A stretch of DNA of 64,000 bases from positions 1 through 64,000 of the forward strand of contig NZ_JBIYSM020000014.1 in the NCBI RefSeq assembly GCF_044759095.2. The letters are read 5' to 3'. This document shows positions 7,929 through 17,040 of the stretch, in pieces. Source of the DNA: JBIYSM02 sp044759095 (GTDB taxonomy: Bacteria > Bacillota > Bacilli > Brevibacillales > Brevibacillaceae). Below the pieces are notes generated by a model, which was not told the DNA's origin, made no database searches, and was given only the letters and a program-made list of their open reading frames with translations. Position 1 is the first letter of the stretch. Each line of letters begins with the position of its first letter. A program made the translations under genes and the position numbers.

Positions 7929-8390
7929 ATGAACAAAGTCATTCTCATCGGCAACCTGACTAAAGATCCGGAGCTTCGCTATACTCCGAACGGCGTGGCC
8001 GTAGCGACATTTACCTTGGCGATCAACCGCCCACGCACCAATCAGGCGGGCGAGCGCGAGGCCGACTTTATTAATATCGTTGCATGGCAGAAATTAGCCG
8101 ACCTGTGTGCAACTTATTTGCGCAAAGGCAGACAAGCAGCTGTAGAGGGACGCCTGCAAACGCGTTCTTACGACAATAAAGAAGGTAAAAAAGTGTACGT
8201 AACGGAAGTCGTAGCGGAGAACGTTCAGTTCCTGGGCGGGAAAGCCGGAGAAGGCACAGGTTACGACCCGGGCTTTGGCGGCGGCGGTACGAAGCCGGCC
8301 GGCAAGCGGGATGACTTTGATCCGTTTGGTGATCCCTTCGCAGATGCAGGCAAGCCAATCAACATCTCGGATGATGACTTGCCGTTTTAA
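7929..8390 (+). CDS. ssb: Single-stranded DNA-binding protein
   Basis: A 153-residue SSB: an OB fold (residues 1-105, 'MNKVILIGNLTKDPELRYT', 'FINIVAWQKLADLCATYLRKG'), a Gly-rich flexible linker (about 110-135) and the acidic tip DDDLPF that recruits replication and repair proteins. It coats single-stranded DNA at forks. It lies between rpsF and rpsR with about 30- and 57-base gaps, the standard Firmicute arrangement (ssbA). Confidence 0.98.
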   Translation: MNKVILIGNLTKDPELRYTPNGVAVATFTLAINRPRTNQAGEREADFINIVAWQKLADLCATYLRKGRQAAVEGRLQTRSYDNKEGKKVYVTEVVAENVQFLGGKAGEGTGYDPGFGGGGTKPAGKRDDFDPFGDPFADAGKPINISDDDLPF

Positions 8391-8446
8391 TGAAGTTGGT
8401 TAAACCGTAAGAAACTTTCACATTCCTGAAAAAGGAGGGACTTTTC

Positions 8447-8677
8447 ATGGCACGCAAAGGACGTCCAAATAAGCGTCGTAAAGTATGCTACTTCACTGTT
8501 AACAAAATCAAAAAGATCGACTATAAAGACACCGATCTGCTGAAAAAGTTTATCAGTGAGCGTGGTAAAATCCTGCCACGTCGCGTAACCGGTACTTCCG
8601 CGAAGTATCAACGCGCACTGACCATCGCGATCAAACGCGCTCGTCAAGTAGCACTGTTGCCTTACACGGCTGAATAA
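8447..8677 (+). CDS. rpsR: 30S ribosomal protein bS18
   Basis: A 76-residue bS18, partner of bS6. The basic start MARKGRPNKRRK, 'DYKDTDLLKKFISERGKILPRRVTG' and 'AIKRARQVALLPY' identify it. AAAGGAGGG precedes the ATG. Last gene of the operon; a terminator follows. Confidence 0.98.
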   Translation: MARKGRPNKRRKVCYFTVNKIKKIDYKDTDLLKKFISERGKILPRRVTGTSAKYQRALTIAIKRARQVALLPYTAE

Positions 8678-8689
8678 TAAACAAAAACG

Positions 8690-8724
8690 CAAAAGGGGGA
8701 CACAATTACGTGGCCCTCTTTTTT
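8690..8724 (+). terminator. Terminator of rpsF-ssb-rpsR
   Basis: Stem AAAGGGGGACAC / GTGGCCCTCTTT around loop aattac, ending in TTTTTTG. Confidence 0.8.
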
Positions 8725-8729
8725 GTAGA

Positions 8730-8874
8730 TAGGAATATATAATGACGGATTTCAATACAGTCCCTAGGAAAGGGTTCGGTGCCCCGCCCGGCGCAGAAAG
8801 GGAACCCACTTGGCGTTAGCGATCGCTAACGCCAAGTGGGTTGAGGATAGCTCATGTCGGGTGGGATATTTCTA
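8730..8874 (+). repeat. Dispersed hairpin repeat, long form with nested 40-bp palindrome
   Basis: Left end TAGGAATAT, then CAATACAG, small stem CCCT/AGGG, outer arms CCCGCCCGGC and GTCGGGTGGG. In the loop sits a perfect 40-base palindrome (8803-8842) centred on GCGATCGC, then GAGGATAGCTCATG. It lies between rpsR and yybS, so yybS-gdpP is probably read from its own promoter or by leak-through. Confidence 0.88.
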
Positions 8875-8900
8875 CATACGAATGAGAGGAGTAGCAGTCC

Positions 8901-9809
8901 ATGCCGACGCAAACGAGACAATTGGCGGAAAATGCTTTGATGTTGGGAATTGCCTTGGTTCTGCTCTTCATTAGTACATATACGCTGTTAGGTATGGTTA
9001 CCGTATTGTTGATTCCCATTCCGTTTGTGCTGCTCGGTTTGAGGCGAACGGTCAAAAACCTGGTTTGGATTGTGCTTGTCTTTACCGTTCTCGGCTCCAT
9101 CCTGACAGGATTAATGGGCGGCGGCTTTTCGTTTGTGCTGGCCGCGCTCGGCGCCGTGATGGGTTACATGTACCAAAGCCGTCGAACGGCCCTGTCAGCC
9201 GTTATTGCCGGGGCCGTGGTCATCTTTCTTTCGTACATGGCTCTGCTTGCCGTCTCGCTGTTTGCGCTTCATATCGACTTTGATGCCATCCTTCAACAGG
9301 CAGCCAAAATGAAACCTCCCTTTATGACGGAGGAAGAGTTCCAAAAACAGATCAGTGCGGCCAAAATTGTGCTGCCTACTTTTTTCGTGGTGTCGAGCTT
9401 TTTCTACAGCGGATTGGTTCACTGGTTGTCGCGCGTGATCGGAAACAGAACAGGCCGACCTGTCCCCCCGCTGAAGCCGCTTCGCGAGTGGAGTTTTCCC
9501 CGGTCCCTGCTGTACTACTACTTTGTGGCCCTGCTTTGTCTGCTGCTGTTTGGAGACAAGCTGGAGGAGACGTTTTGGGCCAGCGCCATTTCCAACGTAA
9601 AAGTGCTCCTGGACATCCTGTTTACGCTGCAGGGCTTAAGTTTCTGCCTGTTTGCCTTCCATCTCAAGGGTTGGAAAATACTTACTCCTGTGCTTGTTGT
9701 CTCTCTATTTATTTTTCCGTTCCTAGCTACTATACTGAGTTTATTAGGCATTTTTGACTTGGGTGCAGATTTACGTAAGAAACTGGAAACACGAGTGAAG
9801 AGGGGCTGA
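8901..9809 (+). CDS. yybS: DUF2232 membrane protein YybS
   Basis: A 302-residue polytopic membrane protein of family DUF2232. Hydrophobic spans appear near residues 12-50 (two), 55-95 (two), 97-118, 155-175, 200-220, 235-258 and 262-288. In Bacillus yybS precedes gdpP, as here, with a 4-base gap to the next ATG, so the two are co-translated. The family resembles substrate-binding subunits of ECF-type transporters in topology, but no substrate is known. Confidence 0.9.
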   Translation: MPTQTRQLAENALMLGIALVLLFISTYTLLGMVTVLLIPIPFVLLGLRRTVKNLVWIVLVFTVLGSILTGLMGGGFSFVLAALGAVMGYMYQSRRTALSAVIAGAVVIFLSYMALLAVSLFALHIDFDAILQQAAKMKPPFMTEEEFQKQISAAKIVLPTFFVVSSFFYSGLVHWLSRVIGNRTGRPVPPLKPLREWSFPRSLLYYYFVALLCLLLFGDKLEETFWASAISNVKVLLDILFTLQGLSFCLFAFHLKGWKILTPVLVVSLFIFPFLATILSLLGIFDLGADLRKKLETRVKRG

Positions 9810-9813
9810 AGAA

Positions 9814-11754
9814 ATGCCCAAATTCCTGTTAAAGCGTTGGTACGGGCTGCATATGGTCTTGGCTCTCAGCTTTAGCTTGTTACTGTTGGCGATATTGACG
9901 CTGCATCACTGGATGTACGGGGCGATCGGGATTGTTTGTCTGATTAGCCTGGTGATATTCGCCATGCAGGCGGAAAAAGGCTTCCAGCGGGATCTGCGCC
10001 TTTACCTGGCGACCATTACCCATCGGGTGAAAAAGGCGGGAGAAGCTGTCATTCAGGAGATGCCGATCGGCATTTTGTTGTTCAACGAAGAAAAGGTAAT
10101 CGAGTGGATTAATCCATTTATGACGAAAATGTCCGGAGATGAGATGCTCATCGGGAAAAGCTTGAGTGACGTGTTTCCTAGTCTCACTTGGAAACCGGAG
10201 CAAAAGCGTCTGGAGTTTACCTACAACGAACGGATTTACGAAGTGTTGATCCGTTCCGAAGAGCGACTGCTGTACTTCAAGGACATTACCGAATGGAAAG
10301 AGTTGATGGCTCGCTACCATCGGGAGAAAGCCGTCCTGGCCATCATCCATCTGGACAACCTGGACGAAGTGGGACAGGTGATGGATGACCAAAGCCGGAC
10401 CCTGCTGTCTACCAGCGTAGCCGGCGTGATCAACGAGTGGGCGCAGAAACACAACATTTACTTGCGGCGATTTACGGCAGACAAGTTTTTGGCGTTGATG
10501 GAACGGGAAACGCTGGAAAAACTGGAGGAAAGCCGTTTTGACATTTTGGACGTTGTTCGCGAGATGACTGCGGACAACAAAATTCCCATTACTCTCAGCA
10601 TCGGTGTCGGGGCTGGCGTCAACTCCTACATCGAGTTGGGGCAAATGGCCCAGTCCAGCCTGGATATCGCGCTGGGCCGCGGTGGAGACCAGGCAGCTGT
10701 GAAGGTAGGCAACAAGCTTACGTTTTACGGCGGAAAATCAAATGCCGTAGAGAAACGCACCCGCGTGCGGGCCCGCGTCATCGCCCATGCGCTGCGCGAC
10801 TTGATCCACGAGGCAGAACACGTCATTGTGATGGGGCACAAGCAGCCGGACATGGACTCCATTGGCGCCTCACTGGGTGTGCTGAAAGCGGTGCAGGTGC
10901 ACAACAAGACAGCCTATATTGTGCTGGATGAAGTGAACCCGTCCGTTGAGCGCCTGATGAAAGAGGTAAACACCAACGAGGAGCTGGCGGAAGCGTTTAT
11001 CACACCGGAGCAGGCGATTCGCCTGATTTCCGGGAGAACGCTGCTCGTCATCGTCGACACGCATCGCCCCTCGTTGGTCATGGAACCGCGCCTGTTAAAC
11101 GAAACCAGCCGGATTGTGGTGATTGACCATCACCGCCGATCGGAAGAATTTATCGAAGACCCGGTGCTCCTATATCTGGAACCATACGCCTCTTCCACGG
11201 CGGAACTGGTTACGGAACTGCTGCAGTACCAGAGCGATCGGATGAACATCGACAGTTTGATTGCCACCGCTCTGCTCGCCGGTATTGTCGTGGATACCAA
11301 AAGCTTTGCGTTCCGCACCGGTTCGAGAACGTTTGAAGCAGCGTCTTTCCTGCGCCGCAACGGAGCCGATACCGCGACCGTCCAGCGTCTGTTGAAGGAA
11401 GACATAAACCAATTCAAAAAGCGGGCCCGCATCGTCATGAACACCGAGACTTACCGGGAAACGATGGCGATTGCCACGGGAGATCCGCACGAGGATTACA
11501 CCCAGGTACAGGTAGCGCAGGCAGCTGAGCTTTTGCTGACGCTGTCAGGCATTCAGGCCTCGTTCGTTGTCGCCAGACGGGCGGACGACACCGTACTGAT
11601 CAGCGCGCGATCGCTGGGCGATATCAACGTTCAATCGATTATGGAACAATTGGGCGGTGGCGGCCATTTGACCGGAGCGGCGACACAGCTGGAGGGCGTA
11701 TCCTTGAAAGAGGCAGTGAGACGCTTGAAGGAAGCGATTGATGCTGTCATCTGA
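9814..11754 (+). CDS. gdpP: Cyclic-di-AMP phosphodiesterase GdpP
   Basis: A 646-residue membrane enzyme that hydrolyses c-di-AMP to pApA, controlling potassium and osmotic balance and wall stress tolerance. Two transmembrane helices (about residues 10-50) are followed by a PAS-like domain (75-165), a degenerate GGDEF domain ('RRFTADKFLALM' in place of GGDEF) and the DHH/DHHA1 catalytic part: 'GHKQPDMDSIGAS' near 341, 'VIDHHRRSEE' near 433 and 'GGGGHLTGAAT' near the C-terminus. All catalytic motifs are intact. It lies between yybS and rplI as in Bacillus. Confidence 0.96.
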   Translation: MPKFLLKRWYGLHMVLALSFSLLLLAILTLHHWMYGAIGIVCLISLVIFAMQAEKGFQRDLRLYLATITHRVKKAGEAVIQEMPIGILLFNEEKVIEWINPFMTKMSGDEMLIGKSLSDVFPSLTWKPEQKRLEFTYNERIYEVLIRSEERLLYFKDITEWKELMARYHREKAVLAIIHLDNLDEVGQVMDDQSRTLLSTSVAGVINEWAQKHNIYLRRFTADKFLALMERETLEKLEESRFDILDVVREMTADNKIPITLSIGVGAGVNSYIELGQMAQSSLDIALGRGGDQAAVKVGNKLTFYGGKSNAVEKRTRVRARVIAHALRDLIHEAEHVIVMGHKQPDMDSIGASLGVLKAVQVHNKTAYIVLDEVNPSVERLMKEVNTNEELAEAFITPEQAIRLISGRTLLVIVDTHRPSLVMEPRLLNETSRIVVIDHHRRSEEFIEDPVLLYLEPYASSTAELVTELLQYQSDRMNIDSLIATALLAGIVVDTKSFAFRTGSRTFEAASFLRRNGADTATVQRLLKEDINQFKKRARIVMNTETYRETMAIATGDPHEDYTQVQVAQAAELLLTLSGIQASFVVARRADDTVLISARSLGDINVQSIMEQLGGGGHLTGAATQLEGVSLKEAVRRLKEAIDAVI

Positions 11755-11771
11755 GCGAAGGAGGAAACGAT

Positions 11772-12215
11772 ATGAAAGTCATTTTCCTGAAAGACGTAAA
11801 AGGACAGGGCAAAAAAGGGGAAATCAAAGACCTGTCTGAGGGCTATGTACGCAACTTCCTTTTGCCGAAAGGTCTGGTAAAGGAAGCAACGGAAGCAAAT
11901 GTGAAAACACTGGAAGCTCAAAAGCGCAGCGAAGAAAAGCGCAAGGAGCAGGAGAAGCTGGATGCGCAGGAGCTGGCAGCGAAAATCAACGAGCTTACCG
12001 TAAAGGTAAAAGGCAAAGCAGGAGAAGGCGGCCGTCTGTTCGGCGCGATCTCCAGCAAACAAGTAGCGGAAGCATTGGAAGAACAGTTCAAAATCAAGCT
12101 GGACAAGCGCAAGCTGGAAATGGAGCCGATCCGTGCCTTGGGCGTGACGCAGGTAAAAGCGAAGCTGCATAACGAAGTGACAGCAACTTTGAAGGTACAT
12201 GTTGTGGAAGAATAA
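11772..12215 (+). CDS. rplI: 50S ribosomal protein bL9
   Basis: A 147-residue bL9 with the N-domain 'MKVIFLKDVKGQGKKGEIKD', long connecting helix rich in Lys/Glu (about 40-80) and C-domain ending 'TATLKVHVVEE'. It binds 23S rRNA near the L1 stalk. GAAGGAGG precedes the ATG. Overlaps no neighbour; 17 bases after gdpP. Confidence 0.98.
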   Translation: MKVIFLKDVKGQGKKGEIKDLSEGYVRNFLLPKGLVKEATEANVKTLEAQKRSEEKRKEQEKLDAQELAAKINELTVKVKGKAGEGGRLFGAISSKQVAEALEEQFKIKLDKRKLEMEPIRALGVTQVKAKLHNEVTATLKVHVVEE

Positions 12216-12240
12216 ATGCTGAATGAGTGAGGGGTGTGAC

Positions 12241-13590
12241 GTGAGCGACCTGTTTTTGGACCGTGTGCCGCCGCAAAACAACGAAGCTGAACAGTCTGTT
12301 CTGGGGGCCGTGTTCCTGTCCAAGGAAGCTCTCATCACGGCCATGGAGATTCTCCGGCCGGAAGACTTCTACAAAACAGCACATCAACGAATCTTTAAAA
12401 CGATGCTGGATTTATATGAAAAGGGAGAGCCGGTCGACCTCGTCACCGTTACGGCGGAGCTGCAGGACCACAAGCTGCTGGATGAGGTAGGCGGCGTCAC
12501 CTTTTTGACGGAGATTGCGAGTTCCGTCCCAACCGCGGCAAACGTCGAGTATTACGCGCGAATCGTCGAGGAGAAATCGCTGCTGCGCCGTTTGATCCGT
12601 ACGGCGACGAAAATCGCCAACGACGGCTATTCGCGGGAAGACGACGTCGGCGAAATCATTGCCGACGCTGAAAAATACATCATGGAAATCGCCCAAAACC
12701 GCAACAGCGGCGGGTTTACACCGATTCGCGACGTCTTGTTGGAGACGTATGAGCGGATTGAATTCCTCAGCCAGCGGCGTGGCGACGTCACTGGCATCCC
12801 ATCCGGTTATCCTGATCTGGACAAGATGACATCCGGCTTCCAGCGAAGCGACTTGATCATCCTGGCTGCCCGTCCATCCGTGGGGAAAACGGCCTTTGCA
12901 CTGAATGTGGCGCAAAACGTAGCGGCCCGCGCAGGGGAAACCGTAGCCATCTTTTCCTTGGAGATGGCGGCGTCACAGTTGGTGCAGCGGATGATTTGCG
13001 CCGAAGGAAATCTGGACGCCTCCAGAATGCGGACGGGCTGGCTGGAGGAAGACGATTGGCAGAAGCTGACGATGGCGATCGGGACGTTGGCGAAAGCCCC
13101 GATATACATCGACGATACGCCGGGTGTAACGGTGCAGGACATTCGTGCAAAATGCCGGCGTCTTCAGGCAGAACGCGGGTTGGGCTTGATTTTGATCGAC
13201 TACCTCCAGTTGATTCACGGCCGCGGCAAAGGAGACAACCGTCAGCAGGAAGTATCGGAAATATCCCGGACGCTGAAAGGGATTGCCCGTGAGCTAAACG
13301 TGCCGGTGATCGCGCTTTCCCAGCTGAGCCGTTCTGTGGAGCAGCGACAGGACAAGCGGCCGATGATGTCCGACATTCGCGAATCCGGTTCCATTGAGCA
13401 GGACGCCGACATTGTGGCGTTCCTGTACCGGGACGATTACTACGACAAAGAGACGGAAAACAAAAACGTCATCGAAGTCATCATCGCCAAGCAGCGTAAC
13501 GGTCCGACGGGAACCGTGGAACTGGCATTCCTGAAAGAGTACAACAAATTTGTCAGCCTCGATCAGCGATATCGCGATCAGGCGGGATAG
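12241..13590 (+). CDS. dnaB: Replicative DNA helicase DnaB (Bacillus DnaC)
   Basis: A 449-residue hexameric helicase that unwinds DNA at the fork. N-terminal domain ('PPQNNEAEQSVLGAVFL') and RecA-like motor with Walker A 'AARPSVGKTAFALN' near residue 208, Walker B 'LGLILIDYLQLIHG' near 315 and the arginine-finger region 'RNGPTGTVELAF'. GTG 12241 is preferred: GAGGGGTG lies upstream and the protein then begins MSDLFLDRVPPQ as in relatives; an ATG at 12223 is in frame but lacks a site. Called dnaC in Bacillus nomenclature. Confidence 0.97.
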   Translation: MSDLFLDRVPPQNNEAEQSVLGAVFLSKEALITAMEILRPEDFYKTAHQRIFKTMLDLYEKGEPVDLVTVTAELQDHKLLDEVGGVTFLTEIASSVPTAANVEYYARIVEEKSLLRRLIRTATKIANDGYSREDDVGEIIADAEKYIMEIAQNRNSGGFTPIRDVLLETYERIEFLSQRRGDVTGIPSGYPDLDKMTSGFQRSDLIILAARPSVGKTAFALNVAQNVAARAGETVAIFSLEMAASQLVQRMICAEGNLDASRMRTGWLEEDDWQKLTMAIGTLAKAPIYIDDTPGVTVQDIRAKCRRLQAERGLGLILIDYLQLIHGRGKGDNRQQEVSEISRTLKGIARELNVPVIALSQLSRSVEQRQDKRPMMSDIRESGSIEQDADIVAFLYRDDYYDKETENKNVIEVIIAKQRNGPTGTVELAFLKEYNKFVSLDQRYRDQAG

Positions 13591-13604
13591 TCATACATTT
13601 TGCA

Positions 13605-13640
13605 AAAGAAATGCTGAAAAAGATTCAGCATTTCTTTTTA
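13605..13640 (+). terminator. Terminator after dnaB
   Basis: AAGAAATGCTGAA aaaga TTCAGCATTTCTT then TTTATTT: 13 perfect pairs. Confidence 0.95.
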
Positions 13641-13648
13641 TTTCATAT

Positions 13649-13725
13649 AATACACGAACATATAAGATTTCAATAATTATAATGTTCGTATTTTGATTGA
13701 CAGCCACAAAATGGTTTAGTACACT
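13649..13725 (+). promoter_or_regulatory. PurR-type operator and promoter of purA
   Basis: Two inverted CGAAC boxes, ACGAACAT (13654-13661) and ATGTTCGT (13682-13689), flanked by A/T, form the paired PurBox known from Bacillus PurR targets. Just downstream is TTGACA (13697-13702), 17 bases, TACACT (13720-13725). PurR would bind over and upstream of the promoter and repress purA when adenine nucleotides are plentiful (PRPP low). PurR itself is not in the window. Confidence 0.85.
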
Positions 13726-13777
13726 TAGATTGTTTCTTGCCCAAAAAGGAAATGACTAGATCAGGAGGTGTTTTTCG

Positions 13778-15064
13778 ATGTCAACAGTCGTTGTCGTCGG
13801 AACCCAGTGGGGCGATGAAGGTAAAGGAAAAATTACTGACTATCTTGCGGAGAGCGCTGAAGTAGTAGCGCGTTATCAAGGTGGAAACAACGCCGGCCAC
13901 ACCATTATTTTTGATGGAAATAAATACAAGCTTCATCTGATTCCTTCCGGGATCTTCTATACAGACAAAACGTGCGTCATCGGAAACGGCATGGTAATCG
14001 ATCCGAAGGCATTGGTAGCGGAACTTGACTATCTGCACGGGTTTGGCTTCTCCACGAAAAACCTGAAAATCAGCGACCGCGCTCACGTCATTATGCCATA
14101 CCACATCAAGCTGGACGGCGTGGAAGAAGAGAGCAAAGGACAAAATAAAATCGGTACGACCCGCAAAGGAATCGGTCCTGCTTACATGGACAAAGCAGCG
14201 CGCATCGGTATCCGCATTGCTGACCTCCTGGATCGGGAAGAATTTGCGCGCAAGCTGGAACGCAATCTGGCAGAGAAAAACCGTCTGCTGGAGAAAATGT
14301 ACAATACAACCGGTTTTGAACTGAACGAGGTGCTGGAAGAGTACCTTGGCTATGCAGAAATCATTCGTCCGTACGTAACCGATACCTCCGTGGTACTGAA
14401 CGACGCCATCGACCGCGGCAACCGCGTATTGTTTGAAGGCGCACAGGGTGTCATGCTGGACATCGATCAGGGCACCTATCCCTATGTAACCTCTTCCAAC
14501 CCGATCGCCGGCGGTGTGACCATCGGTTCCGGCGTAGGTCCAACCAAGATTCATCAAGTGATTGGGGTAGCCAAAGCGTACACCACCCGCGTCGGTGACG
14601 GCCCGTTCCCGACTGAGCTGACTGATGCGATTGGTGACCATATCCGCGAAGTAGGCTTCGAGTACGGTACGACAACAGGACGTCCGCGCCGAATCGGCTG
14701 GTTTGACAGTGTTGTCGTGCGTCATGCCCGCCGCGTCAGCGGAATCACCGGTTTGGCCATCACCAAGCTGGACACCCTGACCGGTCTGGACACTCTGCGA
14801 ATCTGTACGGCTTACAAATACAACGGGGAAGTAATCGAGTCGTTCCCGGCGAATCTGAACATCCTCGCCAAATGCGAACCGGTGTACGAAGAGCTCCCAG
14901 GCTGGAAAGAAGATATCACCGGGGTACGCAACATCAACGATCTGCCGGAAAACGCACGTCACTACATTGAACGCATCACCCAATTGACCGGCATACCGAT
15001 GTCCATTTTCTCCGTGGGCCCGGATCGTGAACAAACTGTAATCGTACGCGGCATCTACGCGTAA
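13778..15064 (+). CDS. purA: Adenylosuccinate synthetase
   Basis: A 428-residue GTP-dependent enzyme joining IMP and aspartate, first committed step to AMP. The P-loop 'GTQWGDEGKGKITDYL' (residues 8-23), the IMP-binding 'GTTRKGIGPAYMDKAARIG' near 126 and the GTP-specificity region near 'TTTGRPRRIGWFD' are all present; length is standard. ATG 13778 is preceded by CAGGAGGTG. Transcribed alone between a PurR operator and a two-way terminator. Confidence 0.98.
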   Translation: MSTVVVVGTQWGDEGKGKITDYLAESAEVVARYQGGNNAGHTIIFDGNKYKLHLIPSGIFYTDKTCVIGNGMVIDPKALVAELDYLHGFGFSTKNLKISDRAHVIMPYHIKLDGVEEESKGQNKIGTTRKGIGPAYMDKAARIGIRIADLLDREEFARKLERNLAEKNRLLEKMYNTTGFELNEVLEEYLGYAEIIRPYVTDTSVVLNDAIDRGNRVLFEGAQGVMLDIDQGTYPYVTSSNPIAGGVTIGSGVGPTKIHQVIGVAKAYTTRVGDGPFPTELTDAIGDHIREVGFEYGTTTGRPRRIGWFDSVVVRHARRVSGITGLAITKLDTLTGLDTLRICTAYKYNGEVIESFPANLNILAKCEPVYEELPGWKEDITGVRNINDLPENARHYIERITQLTGIPMSIFSVGPDREQTVIVRGIYA

Positions 15065-15065
15065 A

Positions 15066-15115
15066 AGCTGGTTTTTCCTTAGAGGAAGCTCTTTATGCGT
15101 TCCGGAAAGTTTACG
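15066..15115 (+). repeat. Second dispersed repeat (family B), plus-strand copy
   Basis: AGCTGGTTTTTCCTTAGAGG followed by AAGCTCTTTATGCGTTCC and GGAAAGTTTA matches, with about five changes in 48 bases, the reverse complement of 37973-38025. The core TTTATGCGTTCCGGAAAGTT is identical in both. No coding potential. Confidence 0.75.
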
Positions 15116-15135
15116 ACACTGATGCGTTAACGCTG

Positions 15136-15185
15136 TATCAAAAAGCCGATCACTCACTGCAAATGTGTGAGTGATCGGCTTTTCT
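15136..15185. terminator. Two-way terminator between purA and the LVIVD gene
   Basis: AAAAAGCCGATCACTCAC tgcaaat GTGAGTGATCGGCTTTT: A-run on the left, T-run on the right, so it can serve both convergent genes. Confidence 0.95.
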
Positions 15186-15188
15186 CCA

Positions 15189-16553
15189 TTATTTTCGCTT
15201 TTGCAGGACTTTCAATCCGGAACCGATATCCGAGGCAAGAATGTAATTGCGGTCGACGAATACACCCCACACATCAGAATTCTCCGGTACGTAAACGCCT
15301 ATTTCCACCGGATTTCCCGGATTCGTGATGTCTACGATGCGTACGCCACCGGCATAGTGGGAGAGATACAGGGTGTTGCCCCGTACTTTCGGATCATGTA
15401 CAGTGTTGGCAAATGTTACGCCGTCATCAATATCGTCGGCCAGTTCCGTTTTGAACGAGCTGATCAGGACTGGATCCGTTTTGTCCTTGATGTCGTAAAT
15501 TCTCGTGTACCCGTAGGATTGTTCGTACCCTGCCTTCGTCGGGTCATATACTTCCCGCGTCTCGATCAGAATGTTGCCGCCTTTTGCCAAGGCTGAGGAG
15601 TGGGCGGAACCCTGGACGTTTGATTCAAAGCTGGTTCTGCCGAGCATTTGCGGATGTTCAGGATCACGGATGTCAAAGATGAGGGTGCCCAGATCCCACA
15701 TGGATACGTACGCAGTAGTGCCGTTCTCATCCGTTATCACGCTGTGGGCGAAGACCGGACGAATTTTGCCTTCGGAGCTTTCATCTTTCCAGTGGTATCC
15801 GTTGAAGTCTTGAGGAACTCCTTCTACAGTGCGGGGATCAAATTCATAGATGGTTTCCGGGTTGGAAGGTTCAGAGACGTCCACGATGGTGAAGTCCTTG
15901 GTTTCACCATGCGTATAGTAGTCCGCATAGGGATTGGCGGTCAGCACAAGGGCTCGTCCGCCTTGTTCCGTCAAATACAATTCGTGCGTACCCCGGACTT
16001 GTGAATCAAGCGCCCAGAAGCCGAGCTTTTTTGGATGATACGGGTCGGTTACGTCGTACAAGGCAAATCCGCCTTTGGAATCCTTGCTTGTCCGACTTAG
16101 TTTTTGCACGCTGACAGCGGCCAGATCCCCTTTGAAGTGTGGAGTGTTTACGGTTTTCACAATTACTTTTTCCTGCCAGGTTCCAGGAAGGTCATTCGCA
16201 AATACTGCCACTTCTACAGGATTTTCCGGATCTTTCAAATCAAACACGCGCACCCCGCCTTCACCGCCGTTAGCCACGTGCGTGCCCATATAGGCGAAGC
16301 CTTTATGGGCGTAAACATCGGCCCCGGTGTTTTGCACGCCTGGCTTCAGCTCTTTTAGCGGTACTGCAGCTACTTCGTTCAGGTACTTGAAGTTTTTGCT
16401 TCCTTCCAACGTTTGAACCACTTCATAATGATCATGCTGCCCTTTTTCAATCGAGACGTCTCCCAGCTCGTCGTGGGCGTATACAGCAGAGGTGCCTCCC
16501 AATAGAGAAAGGGTTAACAGACTGGAAAAGATGGAACGTTGAATTTTTTTCAA
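15189..16553 (-). CDS. Secreted LVIVD-repeat beta-propeller protein
   Basis: A 454-residue exported protein. TTG 16553 (GGAGG nine bases upstream) gives a signal peptide 'KKIQRSIFSSLLTLSLLGG' cut near 'VYAHD'. The mature part has repeated 'V(R/D)(V/I)(F/V)D(L/I).(D/N)P(E/G)(N/H)P' units (for example 'VRVFDLKDPENPVEVAVF', 'FTIVDVSEPSNPETIYEF', 'IYDIKDKTDPVLISSF', 'VRIVDITNPGNPVEIGVY'), the LVIVD pattern of surface beta-propellers. No catalytic motif is seen. Such proteins are thought to bind ligands or partners at the cell surface. Confidence 0.88.
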   Translation of the reverse strand: MKKIQRSIFSSLLTLSLLGGTSAVYAHDELGDVSIEKGQHDHYEVVQTLEGSKNFKYLNEVAAVPLKELKPGVQNTGADVYAHKGFAYMGTHVANGGEGGVRVFDLKDPENPVEVAVFANDLPGTWQEKVIVKTVNTPHFKGDLAAVSVQKLSRTSKDSKGGFALYDVTDPYHPKKLGFWALDSQVRGTHELYLTEQGGRALVLTANPYADYYTHGETKDFTIVDVSEPSNPETIYEFDPRTVEGVPQDFNGYHWKDESSEGKIRPVFAHSVITDENGTTAYVSMWDLGTLIFDIRDPEHPQMLGRTSFESNVQGSAHSSALAKGGNILIETREVYDPTKAGYEQSYGYTRIYDIKDKTDPVLISSFKTELADDIDDGVTFANTVHDPKVRGNTLYLSHYAGGVRIVDITNPGNPVEIGVYVPENSDVWGVFVDRNYILASDIGSGLKVLQKRK

Positions 16554-16771
16554 AATAGTTTCCTCCCATAATTTGGCTTTTGCCGGCAAAAAAAAATATA
16601 CAGGTAATTTTTCTAATCTTCAATTAATAATAATGTCGAATCATAAATTGGGAAAAAAGGTCCAAGCAGGGGATGAAATATTTCCTAAGAAATTTTTTTC
16701 GGACAAACACCACTTGCCGTTGTCTGGGCATATGGTATCCCATACAAAAAGAAATCGAGGTGTTCACGAAG

Positions 16772-16975
16772 ATGGGATTTGATCAGAAAGCAATGAAGCT
16801 GCTGGGCAAGAATGTGCAAGTGAAAATGTTTAACGGCAGTATCATCAGTGGCACAATGACGCATTTCAACAAAGGGTATCTTTGCTTTATCACCACTGAT
16901 AAGCAGCAAGACACAGAAAAAACCGCAATTCGTCGTTTGGCCGTAAAAGACATCACCTCCATGTTAGAGGTGTAA
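16772..16975 (+). CDS. Small protein, possible Sm-like fold
   Basis: A 67-residue protein starting at ATG 16772. 'LLGKNVQVKMFNGSIISGTMTHFNKGYLCF' looks like the bent beta-strand pair of Sm/LSM or other small SH3-like barrels (G.V.V...NG..I.G....F), with a second block 'TAIRRLAVKDITSML' giving the closing strands. I do not recognise a named family. The frame is open to 16673, but that part is low in coding character. A ribosome site is weak (GAGGTG 13 bases upstream). A terminator follows 15 bases after the stop, supporting a single-gene unit. Confidence 0.7.
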   Translation: MGFDQKAMKLLGKNVQVKMFNGSIISGTMTHFNKGYLCFITTDKQQDTEKTAIRRLAVKDITSMLEV

Positions 16976-16989
16976 GGACGAGATGAGGC

Positions 16990-17034
16990 GAAAAAACAGC
17001 CACCTTTCCGCAGCAGGGAGGGTGGCGTATTTTT
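16990..17034 (+). terminator. Terminator after the Sm-like gene
   Basis: GCCACC and GGGTGGC arms around a loop of about 17 bases, then GTATTTTTG. Confidence 0.75.
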
Positions 17035-17040
17035 GGCATA

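Noticed and set aside
13781..15157. 458-residue minus-strand frame
   Set aside because: Antisense to purA; no family motif and the purA codons explain it.
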